A stretch of 63,561 bases of DNA, taken from positions 1 through 63,561 of the forward strand of contig JAQWSQ010000217.1 in assembly GCA_029243145.1 (NCBI GenBank), given 5' to 3'. The notes beneath the pieces are model-generated. The model did no database searches. It was not told the origin of the DNA and saw nothing but the letters and a program-made list of their open reading frames with translations. Source of the stretch: Planctomycetaceae bacterium. Its GTDB lineage: Bacteria > Planctomycetota > Planctomycetia > Planctomycetales > Planctomycetaceae. Positions within the stretch are counted from its first letter, which is position 1, and each line of letters begins with the position of its first letter. The position numbers and the translations under genes were made by a program. Of the stretch, positions 10,825 through 22,517 are shown in pieces.

Positions 10825-11796
10825 CTACCCTTCGGTAACTGCATTTTCATTTGGCTCAGCATGCGTTGCGTGTTCGTGACCGTGGGTCACTCTGTCGAGA
10901 ATCATCACCGCGACAAAAGCAATCACCGCCAAACCCACAGCGAACCATACCTCTGACGACCATTCCGTCGGCCAAGTATTGATGAACTGTTTCAGTTTCA
11001 ATTGTTCGACATCGGGAGTGAGATCGATTTTGAACGGCCAGATCTTGCGGAGCGAGCCAATCATCAAACCACACAACACCGCCAGCATTTGTGTCTCGTG
11101 GCGTTCTAATAACCACTTCAGCAATTTGCTGAAACCGATCAGGCCACACAAACACCCCACACTAAAGACGGTCAACGACAGGAACAGATCAATGCTCCAA
11201 TCGAATTTGAGGAACTGTTTGATCATGCCCGTGATATCGGTGTACTTACCGAGAATCAACAAAATAAATGCGCCACTGATGCCGGGAAGAATCATGGCAC
11301 AGATGGCAATCAAGCCAGAAAGAAATAGATACCATTTGGCTTCGGGAGGGCTGGTCAAAAGAGGTAACCCCACAACCAGATAAGCAATAACGGCACCGAT
11401 CACCGCCAGGATGAATTCCTGAAATGTCCACTTGGGGATCATCCGGGCCACGATGACCGACGAAGCCGCGATCAATCCAAAAAAGACAGCCGCAGTGGGC
11501 TGAGCATGATCACGCAACAGATAATGCATCACTGATGCGAGACTTCCGATTCCCACAACAACACCAACGCCGAGAAAGAGCAAAAAGCGAAAATCAATGT
11601 ATTCTGCTGCCATCTTCCAGCGTTTTTTCTTCAGCATCAAGAGTAGAGTGAGATCGAATCGGCTGATTGACGATACCAGACGCTGATAAATATTTAGGAT
11701 CAAGGCCATCGTCCCGCCTGAGACGCCGGGGATGATATCGGCCCCTCCCATCAGGAAACCTCGTCCGATTTGTTTGGCATCATCTCGGGTAAACAC
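10825..11796 (-). CDS. DUF368 (PopT-like) polyprenyl-phosphate transporter
   Basis: Polytopic inner-membrane protein of 323 residues. DUF368 members include PopT, which recycles undecaprenyl phosphate across the membrane for cell-wall and glycan synthesis; the same role is inferred here. The sequence shows the two family motifs, DIIPGVSGGTMALIL near the N-terminus and MILPGISGAFILLILGKY in the second half, in an inverted-repeat layout of about eight hydrophobic segments, and a His-rich cytosolic tail. The frame is open much further upstream, overlapping the divergent gene, but GTG at 11796 has AGAGG five bases before it and gives the usual family length, so it is chosen. Confidence 0.85.
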   Translation of the reverse strand: MFTRDDAKQIGRGFLMGGADIIPGVSGGTMALILNIYQRLVSSISRFDLTLLLMLKKKRWKMAAEYIDFRFLLFLGVGVVVGIGSLASVMHYLLRDHAQPTAAVFFGLIAASSVIVARMIPKWTFQEFILAVIGAVIAYLVVGLPLLTSPPEAKWYLFLSGLIAICAMILPGISGAFILLILGKYTDITGMIKQFLKFDWSIDLFLSLTVFSVGCLCGLIGFSKLLKWLLERHETQMLAVLCGLMIGSLRKIWPFKIDLTPDVEQLKLKQFINTWPTEWSSEVWFAVGLAVIAFVAVMILDRVTHGHEHATHAEPNENAVTEG

Positions 11797-11937
11797 GGTA
11801 GCCTCTGCGGAAATGTCTTCAGGAATTGCTTGAGTTCTCTCCGCCGACTTGGCAGAGTGACATATCTTATCCGTTCTCACTGCAATTGCGTACCATTGAG
11901 GCCGTAGAACTCGGTCATACAGACAGGAATCGAAACT

Positions 11938-12411
11938 ATGAAGGGTCCAGGAATCCGTTACGACATCGATATTCGTCGCGTCTGGGAATGCCCAGCATGC
12001 GGAAATCGTATGAAATTCCTGGGAGATACCACCGCGAGTCGCTGTTCTTGCGACGCCCATGAATGGATGCGGTTGATTATCGAAAGGACTGATCGGGAGT
12101 TTCCTATCCGGGAACAAATTGTCATTCCCGAAGAAGAACCCGTTGAAGCAGAAGTGAAACCCGTCGAAGAAACACCTGAATCAGCCGTCATCACGGAAAT
12201 ACCCCCGCCAGAAACCGTTTCCGAATCGGCTGCTCCCGAAGTTGCTCCCACCGAAGCCGAAATAGTCTCTGAGAACGTCGCCGACACTGACCAATCGCCG
12301 GATAAATCTGAGCAACCCAAGCCGCTGCCCGCGAAGCCGCAACCACCCAAGCCAACGTCTTCTTCATCAGAGGAAGACAATGCGTTCGGTGAAAATGTCT
12401 TTGACGATTAA
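11938..12411 (+). CDS. Zinc-ribbon protein with acidic Pro-rich tail
   Basis: A 157-residue protein of unknown role. Residues 15-45 hold CPACG and CSC with DAHEW, resembling a small zinc ribbon. From about residue 60 on it is a low-complexity acidic, Pro/Glu/Ser-rich tail (for example PLPAKPQPPKP), likely disordered, ending in a Phe-containing acidic peptide. It is divergent from the DUF368 gene and converges on clpC across a strong hairpin. No catalytic motif is seen. It could be a protein-interaction or regulatory factor, but this is a guess. Confidence 0.65.
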   Translation: MKGPGIRYDIDIRRVWECPACGNRMKFLGDTTASRCSCDAHEWMRLIIERTDREFPIREQIVIPEEEPVEAEVKPVEETPESAVITEIPPPETVSESAAPEVAPTEAEIVSENVADTDQSPDKSEQPKPLPAKPQPPKPTSSSSEEDNAFGENVFDD

Positions 12412-12423
12412 TACGTCTTCCAT

Positions 12424-12465
12424 AATTCACACCCCGTCCAGAGAAATCTGGACGGGGTGTGAATT
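12424..12465. terminator. Bidirectional hairpin between convergent genes
   Basis: Perfect 19-bp inverted repeat (arms 12424-12442 and 12447-12465) around a GAAA tetraloop, GC-rich in the middle and AT-rich at the base. It sits between the end of the zinc-ribbon gene and the end of clpC, so it is well placed to stop transcription from both sides. There is no long T-run. Confidence 0.8.
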
Positions 12466-12485
12466 ATTCTGATCAGCAATACGAT

Positions 12486-15020
<2,535 letters not shown>

Positions 15021-15547
15021 CAATAATCTCCTTTTAGGCCCAGTGAACGGCAAAATACCGCACCCTGACGTGTATGACCAACATTCTAGGCAATTGGCGG
15101 AAAAATTTCCTGCCCAGTTGTGGTTTTCTCACAGGCTTATTCGGTTTCTGAGGGTAATTTTTCTCTTGGACATCCCTTTCGCGAGTACCCAGATACAGAT
15201 AACTCGTCCGTAATCTGAGATCGAACGTGATGTCAGATATCTCTCATCGAAACAGATACGGCAACTCTTATGCCGAATCGAGAATGCGAGATTGCCCCAG
15301 ATGGCCCAAAAGAGACTTAATTCCAGCCTTTTCTAATCCGCACGCCATGATTTAACACAAATTATGATCTTAGTCTGTGTAACTGATTGTTGTAATTCCC
15401 ACGACACCACCTCCATTTTTACAAGTTCCTCACCTTGAATTTCGCAAGTCGAAGTTCTCCAATGTGTTGAGGAAAGACGATGCGCCAAAGTGTCGTCGGA
15501 AATCATACCTAATCGATTCAAACCGGCCTCGTCAGGATATTTTTACC
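15021..15547. other. Divergent intergenic region clpC / thiE fusion
   Basis: About 0.5 kb with no credible gene. It must hold the promoters of both divergent genes. No CIRCE-like or CtsR-like repeat was seen. An alternative TTG start for the thiE fusion lies at 15464. Confidence 0.5.
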
Positions 15548-17092
15548 GTGTACGACTCGCTGACCGCAGCCGTCTCCCGAATTCTCGACTCGGCAGCCAA
15601 TCTGGCAGGATTTCGCGAACAGACCACCATCGAACCTGTCGGTTTGCTGTGGGCGCTGATTCACGATGAATCCCGAGGCAGCGAGATCCTGAATAACGCC
15701 GTGATCACCGCGAACGCCTTTCATGTCTACTTTCCCGATTATCCCCAGGAACTCCCCGCAGATTGCCCGCCACCAATCGCCCAACCCAAGCTGATGCTCT
15801 CCACCAATAGCGAATCAATTTTTGATGCCGCGAGCCGCGCCGCCGGTGATGCCGGGCGACATATCGAGACGGGCAGCGAACATTTGTTGTACGGCTTGTT
15901 GAGGGTTCCGTCTGAAGCGCGACAGTTTTTGAATGAACGAGGACTCACCTCCTCTCAACTGGAAACCGAACTCGCTCTGCATTCGGGCTTTGAAACTGAA
16001 TCCATCGTTGTTGAAGAGAAATTGACTCTCGATGGACCAACCCCCGGACAACAAACCGATGTCTGGCGAATTCTCGATGCCGCCGCGAACCGTTGTTCGG
16101 AAGGGATCCGCGTCGTCGAAGATGTTGTTCGCTTTCGTGAAAACGATCCAACCGGCACAAAGCTCCTCAAAGAATGGCGTCACGAGTTTGCCGCTTTGAC
16201 CAAACTCATGCCGGTACGTTCGAGACTCACGACGCGCGACACTACCGGCGATGTTGGCACGTCCATCTCGACGCACGCCGAGCAACAACGAACATCGTTC
16301 ACAGACCTGCTCACGGCCAACTTCAAACGTGCCGCCGAAGCACTCCGCACAATTGAAGAGACCGGCAAACTCCTCGGACCGACACATCGGGAGATCCCCA
16401 AGCAGGCAGAAGCGTTGCGTTATCGTGTTTACACGTTGGAAAAAACGATCATCCGCACGTTGTCGGTCTCGCCTCAATTGGCCGAGGCACGATTGTATCT
16501 GCTCGTGACTGAATCACTTTGCAATACGTCACTGAAACAAGTCATCGAAGAGTCGCTCGTCAACGGCGTCGACATCCTTCAACTTCGCGAAAAAACGCTC
16601 GACTCGAAAGCGTTCCTCGACCTGGCAAAGTGGACTCGTCAGAAAACCCGCGAAGCCGGCGTGCTCCTCATCATCAACGACCGACCCGATATTGCCGTCC
16701 TCTCAGACGCGGACGGCGTCCATCTCGGCCAAGACGACATCTCCATCGCCGAAGCACGACGCATCCTCGGCCCCGACAAACTGGTTGGCCGTTCGACGCA
16801 TTCTATCGAACAAGCACAAACAGCCGTCATTGAAGGAGCCGACTATCTCGGCGTTGGCCCGGTCTTCCCCAGCGGGACGAAAGAATTCGATGAACATGTC
16901 GGGCTCGATTATGTCCGACAAGCGGTGGAAGAGATCGGCATTCCGTGGTTCGCCATCGGCGGCATCAACGAAAACAACGTGAAAAAAGTAATCGACGCGG
17001 GCGCGAACGGCGTTGCCGTGTGTGGAACGATTTGCGGATCACTCGAACCGGGCTTCGCGACGAGCCGGATGAATCAGTTCGTAAAGGGATAA
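15548..17092 (+). CDS. thiE: Clp_N - ThiD2 - ThiE fusion (thiamine-phosphate synthase)
   Basis: Three-part protein of 514 residues. Residues 1-150 resemble the double Clp_N domain of ClpC (TIEPVGLLWALI, then HIETGSEHLLYGLL). Residues about 171-305 match the helical ThiD2-type domain found before ThiE in several phyla (ILDAAANRCSEGIRVVEDVV). Residues about 310-514 are a complete ThiE barrel: DILQLREK, LIINDRPDIA, GVHLGQDD, VGRSTHS, GVGPVFPSGTK and FAIGGINENN. ThiE joins HMP pyrophosphate and thiazole phosphate to give thiamine phosphate. GTG 15548 is preferred because the protein then starts MYDSL like ClpC MYERF; AGGA lies ten bases upstream. A TTG at 15464 would add 28 residues. The Clp_N part is unusual for a thiamine enzyme. 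Confidence 0.9.
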   Translation: MYDSLTAAVSRILDSAANLAGFREQTTIEPVGLLWALIHDESRGSEILNNAVITANAFHVYFPDYPQELPADCPPPIAQPKLMLSTNSESIFDAASRAAGDAGRHIETGSEHLLYGLLRVPSEARQFLNERGLTSSQLETELALHSGFETESIVVEEKLTLDGPTPGQQTDVWRILDAAANRCSEGIRVVEDVVRFRENDPTGTKLLKEWRHEFAALTKLMPVRSRLTTRDTTGDVGTSISTHAEQQRTSFTDLLTANFKRAAEALRTIEETGKLLGPTHREIPKQAEALRYRVYTLEKTIIRTLSVSPQLAEARLYLLVTESLCNTSLKQVIEESLVNGVDILQLREKTLDSKAFLDLAKWTRQKTREAGVLLIINDRPDIAVLSDADGVHLGQDDISIAEARRILGPDKLVGRSTHSIEQAQTAVIEGADYLGVGPVFPSGTKEFDEHVGLDYVRQAVEEIGIPWFAIGGINENNVKKVIDAGANGVAVCGTICGSLEPGFATSRMNQFVKG

Positions 17093-17102
17093 CGCCGGGT
17101 GC

Positions 17103-17126
17103 CATGTCCTCGCTTGCGTGGACATG
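17103..17126. repeat. REP-like palindrome CATGTCC-loop-GGACATG
   Basis: Perfect 7-bp arms around the 10-nt loop TCGCTTGCGT, 10 bases after the thiE stop and preceded by GGGTGC. The loop is the exact reverse complement of the loop of the larger palindrome at 18096-18145. Confidence 0.65.
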
Positions 17127-17155
17127 TTGTTGGTATGAAGAATTCTCAATCCTCT

Positions 17156-17941
17156 TCAAATCCAGATGTCTTTGTTTCTGTGACGCCCGTTGATCAACTT
17201 GCGATAGATATGTTCGTCGCCTTCGATCACTCCCTCGCACTTCTCGACATCCATGAATGCGCTGGCGAGTTGTTCCGATTCGAGACGACTGGCGAGACTG
17301 CTGTGATCTCCCCCCGTTACCTGGCAATAAAGGGCGTGATCGAATTCTTCTTTGTCGTGTATCTCTCCATCATGAATATGGACGGTCGGAAAGTACAATC
17401 GACTGCGGTTGAGGGACGGAAATCGAAACGCCATCGGGTGGTAGGCATGCTCTGTCGTCTTGGCCTTCTCGTCGGTCTCGGCTTTCGCTATTGATGACAT
17501 TTTAAAAACCACGAAGCCATACTTTTTGTAAGCAGGAATCGCATCCCACGTATTTTCGGGTAAACGAAACCGTTCGTCGAGACGATCAAAATCGTTGATG
17601 GTCGGCACGTAGGACGCCTCAAACTGGCCCACTTTGACAATTGCAAGTTTCGGCTTTGTAGGAGGAGGACCACCAAACCCACCTCCTCCCCCCTTGCCGC
17701 GTAACTTTGTAATAAACCCCTTACTCATATCTTTGAAAAAATCGGGGTACTTCTCCAGATTGATGAACGAAACCGCCTTCTCACCCGAGTTACGGGCGAC
17801 GGGGATCGGCAAGATCATGGCGATATCCTCCTGCGCTCCGACCTTCATGCTGTAAACCAGAATCTGCTCTCCCTTTTCGATGAAGCGAGCAAAAATGCTC
17901 GTGTCAGAAACGTATTCTACCCGAGGCATGATGCAGCACAT
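17156..17941 (-). CDS. Conserved-looking protein of unknown function, 261 aa
   Basis: Not recognised. Start ATG 17941 has a strong AAAGGAG six bases upstream, so the gene is very likely real. There is no signal peptide. The N-terminal half contains AAQ-like MILPIPVAR and a Gly-rich flexible stretch (GKGGGGGFGGPPP, about residues 83-95); the C-terminal half has a His- and acid-rich segment (TVHIHDGEIHDKEEFDHALY) that could bind metal, by inference only. It faces convergently onto the thiE fusion. Its upstream side is the gene-free repeat island. Confidence 0.7.
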   Translation of the reverse strand: MCCIMPRVEYVSDTSIFARFIEKGEQILVYSMKVGAQEDIAMILPIPVARNSGEKAVSFINLEKYPDFFKDMSKGFITKLRGKGGGGGFGGPPPTKPKLAIVKVGQFEASYVPTINDFDRLDERFRLPENTWDAIPAYKKYGFVVFKMSSIAKAETDEKAKTTEHAYHPMAFRFPSLNRSRLYFPTVHIHDGEIHDKEEFDHALYCQVTGGDHSSLASRLESEQLASAFMDVEKCEGVIEGDEHIYRKLINGRHRNKDIWI

Positions 17942-18095
17942 GAAGAACTCCTTTGGTCACTGAGTCGGAGTGAGGAATCACTTCATGATGCAAAGAAAAA
18001 ACAGGTTCACGTCAAGAGGAGTCTCAAGAACGCTCTCTCGGACAACGGCCGGGTGGCTATTTCCTCGCTGGCGGGGACACGTGGCTCACGTATTT

Positions 18096-18145
18096 GTGGA
18101 TTCAATCACATGCTCACGCAAGCGAGAGCATGTGATTGAATCCAC
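18096..18145. repeat. Long perfect palindrome, 20-bp arms
   Basis: Arms 18096-18115 and 18126-18145 pair without mismatch around the 10-nt loop ACGCAAGCGA. The inner seven bases of the arms (CATGCTC/GAGCATG) are the same as in the hairpins at 18542-18572 and 37983-38013. Confidence 0.85.
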
Positions 18146-18410
18146 ACAGCATGATTGTTGGGTTACGGCTCGCTTCGCTCGACTAAATCAACCTACAATT
18201 CTGTGTTCGACTTCTTCCAGTACGATGGTGAATGTTGATCGCAAGCATCCCACGTGCTTGCGCACGAGGGCTATGATCCTCCTGCCTTCATCTTATCAAA
18301 TCTCTTCCTCTGCGTCTTCGCGCCTCTGCGTGAGTCTTTTTCACACTGGTGGACAAGCCGACCAGTGCCACCCAATAACAGTATGAAGCTCTTTGCGTTG
18401 CTTCGCGTCT

Positions 18411-18872
18411 CGACGGCTTTGCGTCAAATAATGATCTTGCCGATCATGCCGTACCAGAGTTAGCGTTCGTGGTTCGCCGACAGGCGACTCGATCTTTGGC
18501 AATTTAAACGTCATGACAACCGGTTTATGAGAGTTGGGTGCCATGCTCTGACCGCAACGCGGGGTGAGCATGCGCACTGGCGTATCAAAAACGAATCGCG
18601 TGTTGAAGAATGACGACCGCTGCAACGTGAGAAAGGAGGCGATCTCGCGTGACGTGGAAGGTACGTCTGTATAAATTGCCCTACTCACTCTCATAATGAA
18701 GATCGACACAAACCGCTGAGAGACAACACCTTACTCAAGGGTATGGAAGATTTGGAATCAAGATTCGGCAACATTTGGTTCAAGATTTGGTCAACATTCG
18801 GTCAACATTCGGTCAAGGTGTGTCCCCAAATTTCCGAATCTTGACATCTTGAAACGGCTGTTGAGTGTTCAG
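18411..18872 (-). repeat. Dispersed repeat, copy A (0.46 kb)
   Basis: The reverse complement of this stretch aligns over its whole length with 37694-38156, with substitutions scattered along it. Both copies run from CTGAACACTCAACAGCCG, through tandem 11-mers and the CATGCTC hairpin, to TTTGACGCAAAGCCGT. Copy A has an open frame through the second half. Confidence 0.85.
18747..18816. repeat. Tandem array of degenerate 11-mers
   Basis: About six head-to-tail units of a 10-13 bp motif near TCAACATTCGG. The matching place in copy B (37752-37809) has about five units, so the array has changed copy number. Confidence 0.7.
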
Positions 18873-19109
18873 AAAAGATCGGGGCAAATAGCCGGGTGCC
18901 ATCTCTTCGCAGGCATCAACAGGTGAATATCGAGTCCGATGTTTTTATGAAGGGCGTCGCCCGTTCAATGTTCACCCCGCCCGTAGCTGAACGAACCAGA
19001 GTTCAGAATCATCGACGATGCCGCCCGCAGTTCGTCTGAATTCTTGCGAATCCAGCTACGTTTTGGTCGCCTCTCGGACGCTGGTCGGGTTCCATGTCTT
19101 CGCTGTTGA

Positions 19110-20318
19110 TCACGCGGATTTACGCAACGGCAGTTGGTGCCAGTTGCCGGGGACTTCCCACGGCGGCAACGCGACGGGAGGTTTACCCCACGCGGCGAGT
19201 GATTGCTGTTCTTTGTTTGACCAGGTCGCATCGAAGGTCATCTTTGGCAGGATGGCTGCCGCGACCACGGGAGCCAAGACCAGTTTCGTGGGCCAGACCG
19301 TCAAGGTGTTGCCTTCCGATTTGATCGCGAACGATTCGGGACGTTTCCCGCCGCCAGTTTTCTGCTCGGCACGGTCGACACGGTAGGTTCCCCATTCGAG
19401 TCTGTCCTGATCCAATGCGGGTAGAACCTCGGCAAGTTCTTGTTGTGTATGTGCAATCAATTCATCGGCGGTCATCTCGACGCCCACTTCGGAAACCTGC
19501 CCACCGATCTGCCAGAGAATTTGTCCCCGAATATCACGATCACTGGTGATTGTCACTCGGGTTTTTGATCCATCGATACAATGACCGTTAAACTCCGGCA
19601 GGTTGCCGCGCACCATCACCATGTGTAGTGGCCGCAGTTGCATGGCAGAAGCCGACAAGCCGACTTGTTCACGCAACGTCGCATTTCCTTTGCCGGCAGT
19701 GAGGATCACTCGGCTCGGCACAAGTTTTAACGACTCACCTTTTTCTGTTGACAACGTGATCTGTTCAATCTGCCCCGGTTTTCCTGTTTGAAACTCGCAA
19801 CCTGTCTGGGCGTTGTATTTCAAAATGACATCGCGATTTCGCTCATACAAATTGGAAATCAACGAGGGTGGCGACATTACCTGCTCTTCCAGCTTTGCGA
19901 CGGTCCCTGGACACCCTTTGAGAACGGGTGGAACATCGTTCGCAGCAATATTTTCAGGCGCGACTCGCAAGCCGACCTTGGCACCGATCATACCGAGACG
20001 AGAGGTGAATGATTGAGTCCGCCAGAGATAGCAATAGTTCGACCGAATCGTCGTGTCTGACAAATCAGGCTCTGATTGACCCGCGAAGCACTCTCGCCAG
20101 ACGAGAGGCATTTCACTGATATTGGCAGCCGACTTCGTCAACATTCCCGAAAGTGTATATTTCAATCCCCCGTGGATGATTCCTTGCGAGGCCACTGTTT
20201 GCCCGCTACCCAAGGCGCGATTTTCGAGAAGCACGACAGAATAACCGCCACGTCGTAGCTCATCGAGTAACCAGAGGCCGGCGATTCCTCCGCCGAAGAT
20301 GACGGCATCACATCGCAT
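19110..20318 (-). CDS. FAD-dependent oxidoreductase (DAO family)
   Basis: Flavoprotein of 402 residues. It opens with the dinucleotide-binding AVIFGGGIAGLWLLDEL and LLENRALGSGQTVASQGIIHGG, typical of the D-amino-acid oxidase / glycerol-3-phosphate dehydrogenase superfamily, and has a second ILTAGKGN motif in the middle. The substrate is unknown. ATG 20318 follows AAGGA at seven bases; the open frame upstream reaches into the ABC permease gene and is not used. It is the last gene of the minus-strand efflux operon, 74 bp after the permease, so it may be co-transcribed. No signal peptide is evident, so it is probably cytosolic. Confidence 0.85.
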   Translation of the reverse strand: MRCDAVIFGGGIAGLWLLDELRRGGYSVVLLENRALGSGQTVASQGIIHGGLKYTLSGMLTKSAANISEMPLVWRECFAGQSEPDLSDTTIRSNYCYLWRTQSFTSRLGMIGAKVGLRVAPENIAANDVPPVLKGCPGTVAKLEEQVMSPPSLISNLYERNRDVILKYNAQTGCEFQTGKPGQIEQITLSTEKGESLKLVPSRVILTAGKGNATLREQVGLSASAMQLRPLHMVMVRGNLPEFNGHCIDGSKTRVTITSDRDIRGQILWQIGGQVSEVGVEMTADELIAHTQQELAEVLPALDQDRLEWGTYRVDRAEQKTGGGKRPESFAIKSEGNTLTVWPTKLVLAPVVAAAILPKMTFDATWSNKEQQSLAAWGKPPVALPPWEVPGNWHQLPLRKSA

Positions 20319-20392
20319 CAGAACGTCCTTTTTCCGAAGATAATTTGAGATCGGAAGTGTAGAGGACGGGCAGAGAAGTGAAAAGGGGAAAG

Positions 20393-21760
20393 TTATTCGT
20401 GCCGGAGGGCTTCGATGGGATCGAGGCGAGCGGCTGACATTGCGGGATAAACCCCAAAAATGATCCCGATCCCCACCGAAATCCCGAAGGCGAGGCCGAG
20501 CGTCCAAGGTTGAACATCGGGAGTCAAATCGGCAAACATGTTGTTAAACCCGGCGTCGACTTCGACCGTCTTCGAGGAAATTTTATTGTAGACCCACTGC
20601 GTGCCCGAGAAGATCTGAGGCGTCAGCCAACCCAACAACATTCCGATGGCACCGCCAACACCCGAAAGGACAATCGTTTCGACCAGAAACTGCTCAATGA
20701 TGTCTCGCTGTCGCGCTCCCAATGCCCGACGGACACCAATCTCTCGCGTTCGTTCAGTCACCGTTGCCAGCATGATGTTCATGATGCCGATGCCACCGAC
20801 AACCAACGAGATGGCGGCAATTGATCCCAGGACCAAATTAAAGATCAACTGAATCTGTTTCGCTTGCTCCAATAACTCCATCGGTACGATAATGGACCAG
20901 TCCTTCTTTCCTTTATGATTGATCTCCATCGTTTCTCGGACGACTTCCGAAATCGGAATCACCAAATCCTCGGCCTTCTTATCCTCGGTGCCACTGATCT
21001 GCAATGTGATCTGATGCAACTGGATCGATTCGGCACTGAAAGAACCTTGCTTCCGCTGGATGTTGTCGTCTCCCATCCGCACCTGCATGGTTTTTAATGG
21101 GATATAAATATCCTTGTTGTAATCCTGACCCGACAATGAGCCTCCAATGGCGGCGGTCGCACCACGTGTGCGTGTGATTCCGCGAATCTCGTAATACTCG
21201 CCATTGATCTGGACCGACTTACCGATGGGATCTTCGCCGGGGAAAAGCGTCTCGGCTACTTGTGCGGCAACCACGGCAATGGTGTCAATTTTGACCTGAT
21301 CGTGTTCGGTAATGAATCGCCCATCGCGCAGGTTCAGGTTATTGGTTTCAAAGTATCCCGAAGTGCAGCCGACCACACGGCAGTTCATTTCCCGATGGCG
21401 ATATCGTACAGGGGCGGAAACTTCTCGAATGGGGATACTGCGTTCGATACCCGAAATGTTCTCTTTCGAGAGGAGCTTCAAATCTTCTCGTAATAAACCG
21501 TATCGAAGAATAAAGGAATTACTGCTCGCCGTCGTGCTGGAAGCTTGTTCGGGGGGTTTTACACTCCGAACGATGATGTTGGTCGCACCCAGTTCGAGCA
21601 CTTGATCTTGTGCCTGTTTCGAGGCTCCTTCCCCAATGGCCAACATCGCGATCACAGAAAACACTCCGAACACAATACCAAGCATCGTCAAAGACGATCT
21701 CAGCTTATGCAGAAGCAGGCTTTTTACGGCCAGATTGATTGTGCGAAGTAAACGGAACAT
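20393..21760 (-). CDS. MacB-like ABC transporter permease
   Basis: Permease of 455 residues with the MacB/FtsX layout: one N-terminal membrane helix (about 22-44), a large periplasmic domain (45-310), and three C-terminal helices around [20 protein letters not shown] and the final DPIEALRHE, the family's usual C-terminal motif. The ATPase is a separate protein encoded just upstream. It would form the inner-membrane part of a tripartite pump together with the adaptor and the TolC-like protein. The cargo is unknown; MacB relatives move macrolides, peptides or lipoproteins. Confidence 0.92.
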   Translation of the reverse strand: MFRLLRTINLAVKSLLLHKLRSSLTMLGIVFGVFSVIAMLAIGEGASKQAQDQVLELGATNIIVRSVKPPEQASSTTASSNSFILRYGLLREDLKLLSKENISGIERSIPIREVSAPVRYRHREMNCRVVGCTSGYFETNNLNLRDGRFITEHDQVKIDTIAVVAAQVAETLFPGEDPIGKSVQINGEYYEIRGITRTRGATAAIGGSLSGQDYNKDIYIPLKTMQVRMGDDNIQRKQGSFSAESIQLHQITLQISGTEDKKAEDLVIPISEVVRETMEINHKGKKDWSIIVPMELLEQAKQIQLIFNLVLGSIAAISLVVGGIGIMNIMLATVTERTREIGVRRALGARQRDIIEQFLVETIVLSGVGGAIGMLLGWLTPQIFSGTQWVYNKISSKTVEVDAGFNNMFADLTPDVQPWTLGLAFGISVGIGIIFGVYPAMSAARLDPIEALRHE

Positions 21761-21800
21761 AAATCTTGATCAAGGTGATGAAATTAGTCGAAAAAACATC

Positions 21801-22517
21801 TCAGCCGCGGAACAGACCATCGCCGGCAACTTGGCCGTCTTTCATATGAATCTGGCGCTTGGCGAGTTTGGCGACGTTATCTTCGTGAGTAACCATGATA
21901 ATCGTTCGCCCTTCGGCATTGAGATCGAGCAGAATTTGCATAATCTCTTCTTCGGTTTTTGAATCGAGGTTTCCTGTCGGTTCGTCGGCAAGAATAATTT
22001 CAGGATTGTTGACGAGTGCCCGCGCGATGGCCACACGCTGTTGTTGCCCCCCGGAAAGTTGGAACGGCTTATGATCGAAACGCCCATCGAGCCCTACTAA
22101 TTTGGCGAGATGTTCACAGCGATCACGGTCTTCGCTGTCGATGGGCTGACGTGAATCGCGATAATGTAAAGGCACTTCAATGTTTTCGAGGACTGTGTAT
22201 TGTGGGATCAGATTGTAAGACTGAAAAATGAAGCCGATCAATCGATTGCGGATATCAGACAGATCGTTGTCCGTCATTTTGGAAACATCGAATCCGCCAA
22301 GAATGTATTGCCCACCCGTGGGACGATCGAGTGCTCCCAACAAATTAAGAAGTGTGCTTTTACCACTCCCCGACGATCCCATGATCGCGACAAAGTCTCC
22401 TTTGGGAAAATCCAGATTCACGCCACGCAAAGCATGCACGACAATCTCGCCCAAGTAATAATGCTTGTGGAGTTCGATCACACGGGCTGCAAATTGGGTC
22501 TCAACTGCCTGAGTCAT
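21801..22517 (-). CDS. MacB/LolD-type ABC transporter ATP-binding protein
   Basis: ATPase of 238 residues for the adjacent permease. Walker A is GSSGSGKST (47-55), the Q loop is [10 protein letters not shown], the signature [15 protein letters not shown] and Walker [14 protein letters not shown], with the switch histidine in MVTHE. Its start overlaps the stop of the adaptor gene by four bases (ATGA-type overlap), so translation is probably coupled. Located 40 bp before the permease. Confidence 0.95.
   Translation of the reverse strand: MTQAVETQFAARVIELHKHYYLGEIVVHALRGVNLDFPKGDFVAIMGSSGSGKSTLLNLLGALDRPTGGQYILGGFDVSKMTDNDLSDIRNRLIGFIFQSYNLIPQYTVLENIEVPLHYRDSRQPIDSEDRDRCEHLAKLVGLDGRFDHKPFQLSGGQQQRVAIARALVNNPEIILADEPTGNLDSKTEEEIMQILLDLNAEGRTIIMVTHEDNVAKLAKRQIHMKDGQVAGDGLFRG

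Larger units (their letters stand above)
17942..19109. repeat. Gene-free island of palindromes and dispersed repeats
   Basis: About 1.2 kb without a convincing gene. It holds perfect palindromes at 18096-18145 (20-bp arms), 18240-18262 (8-bp arms CGCAAGCA/TGCTTGCG), 18344-18367 (7-bp arms CACTGGT/ACCAGTG) and 18542-18572 (7-bp arms CATGCTC/GAGCATG), several GGGTGCCAT-like starts, a tandem array of 11-mers, and copy A of a dispersed repeat (18411-18872). Frames crossing it change character at each repeat border, as expected for non-coding mosaic DNA. Confidence 0.7.

Noticed and set aside
17970-18709. Open frames of 120-140 codons inside the palindrome island (both strands)
   Set aside because: They run across several independent repeats and palindromes. 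The minus frame is shared with repeat copy B but is broken there, and there is no ribosome site or known domain.
18747-18816. CRISPR array
   Set aside because: Units are 10-13 bp, degenerate, directly adjacent and without spacers.
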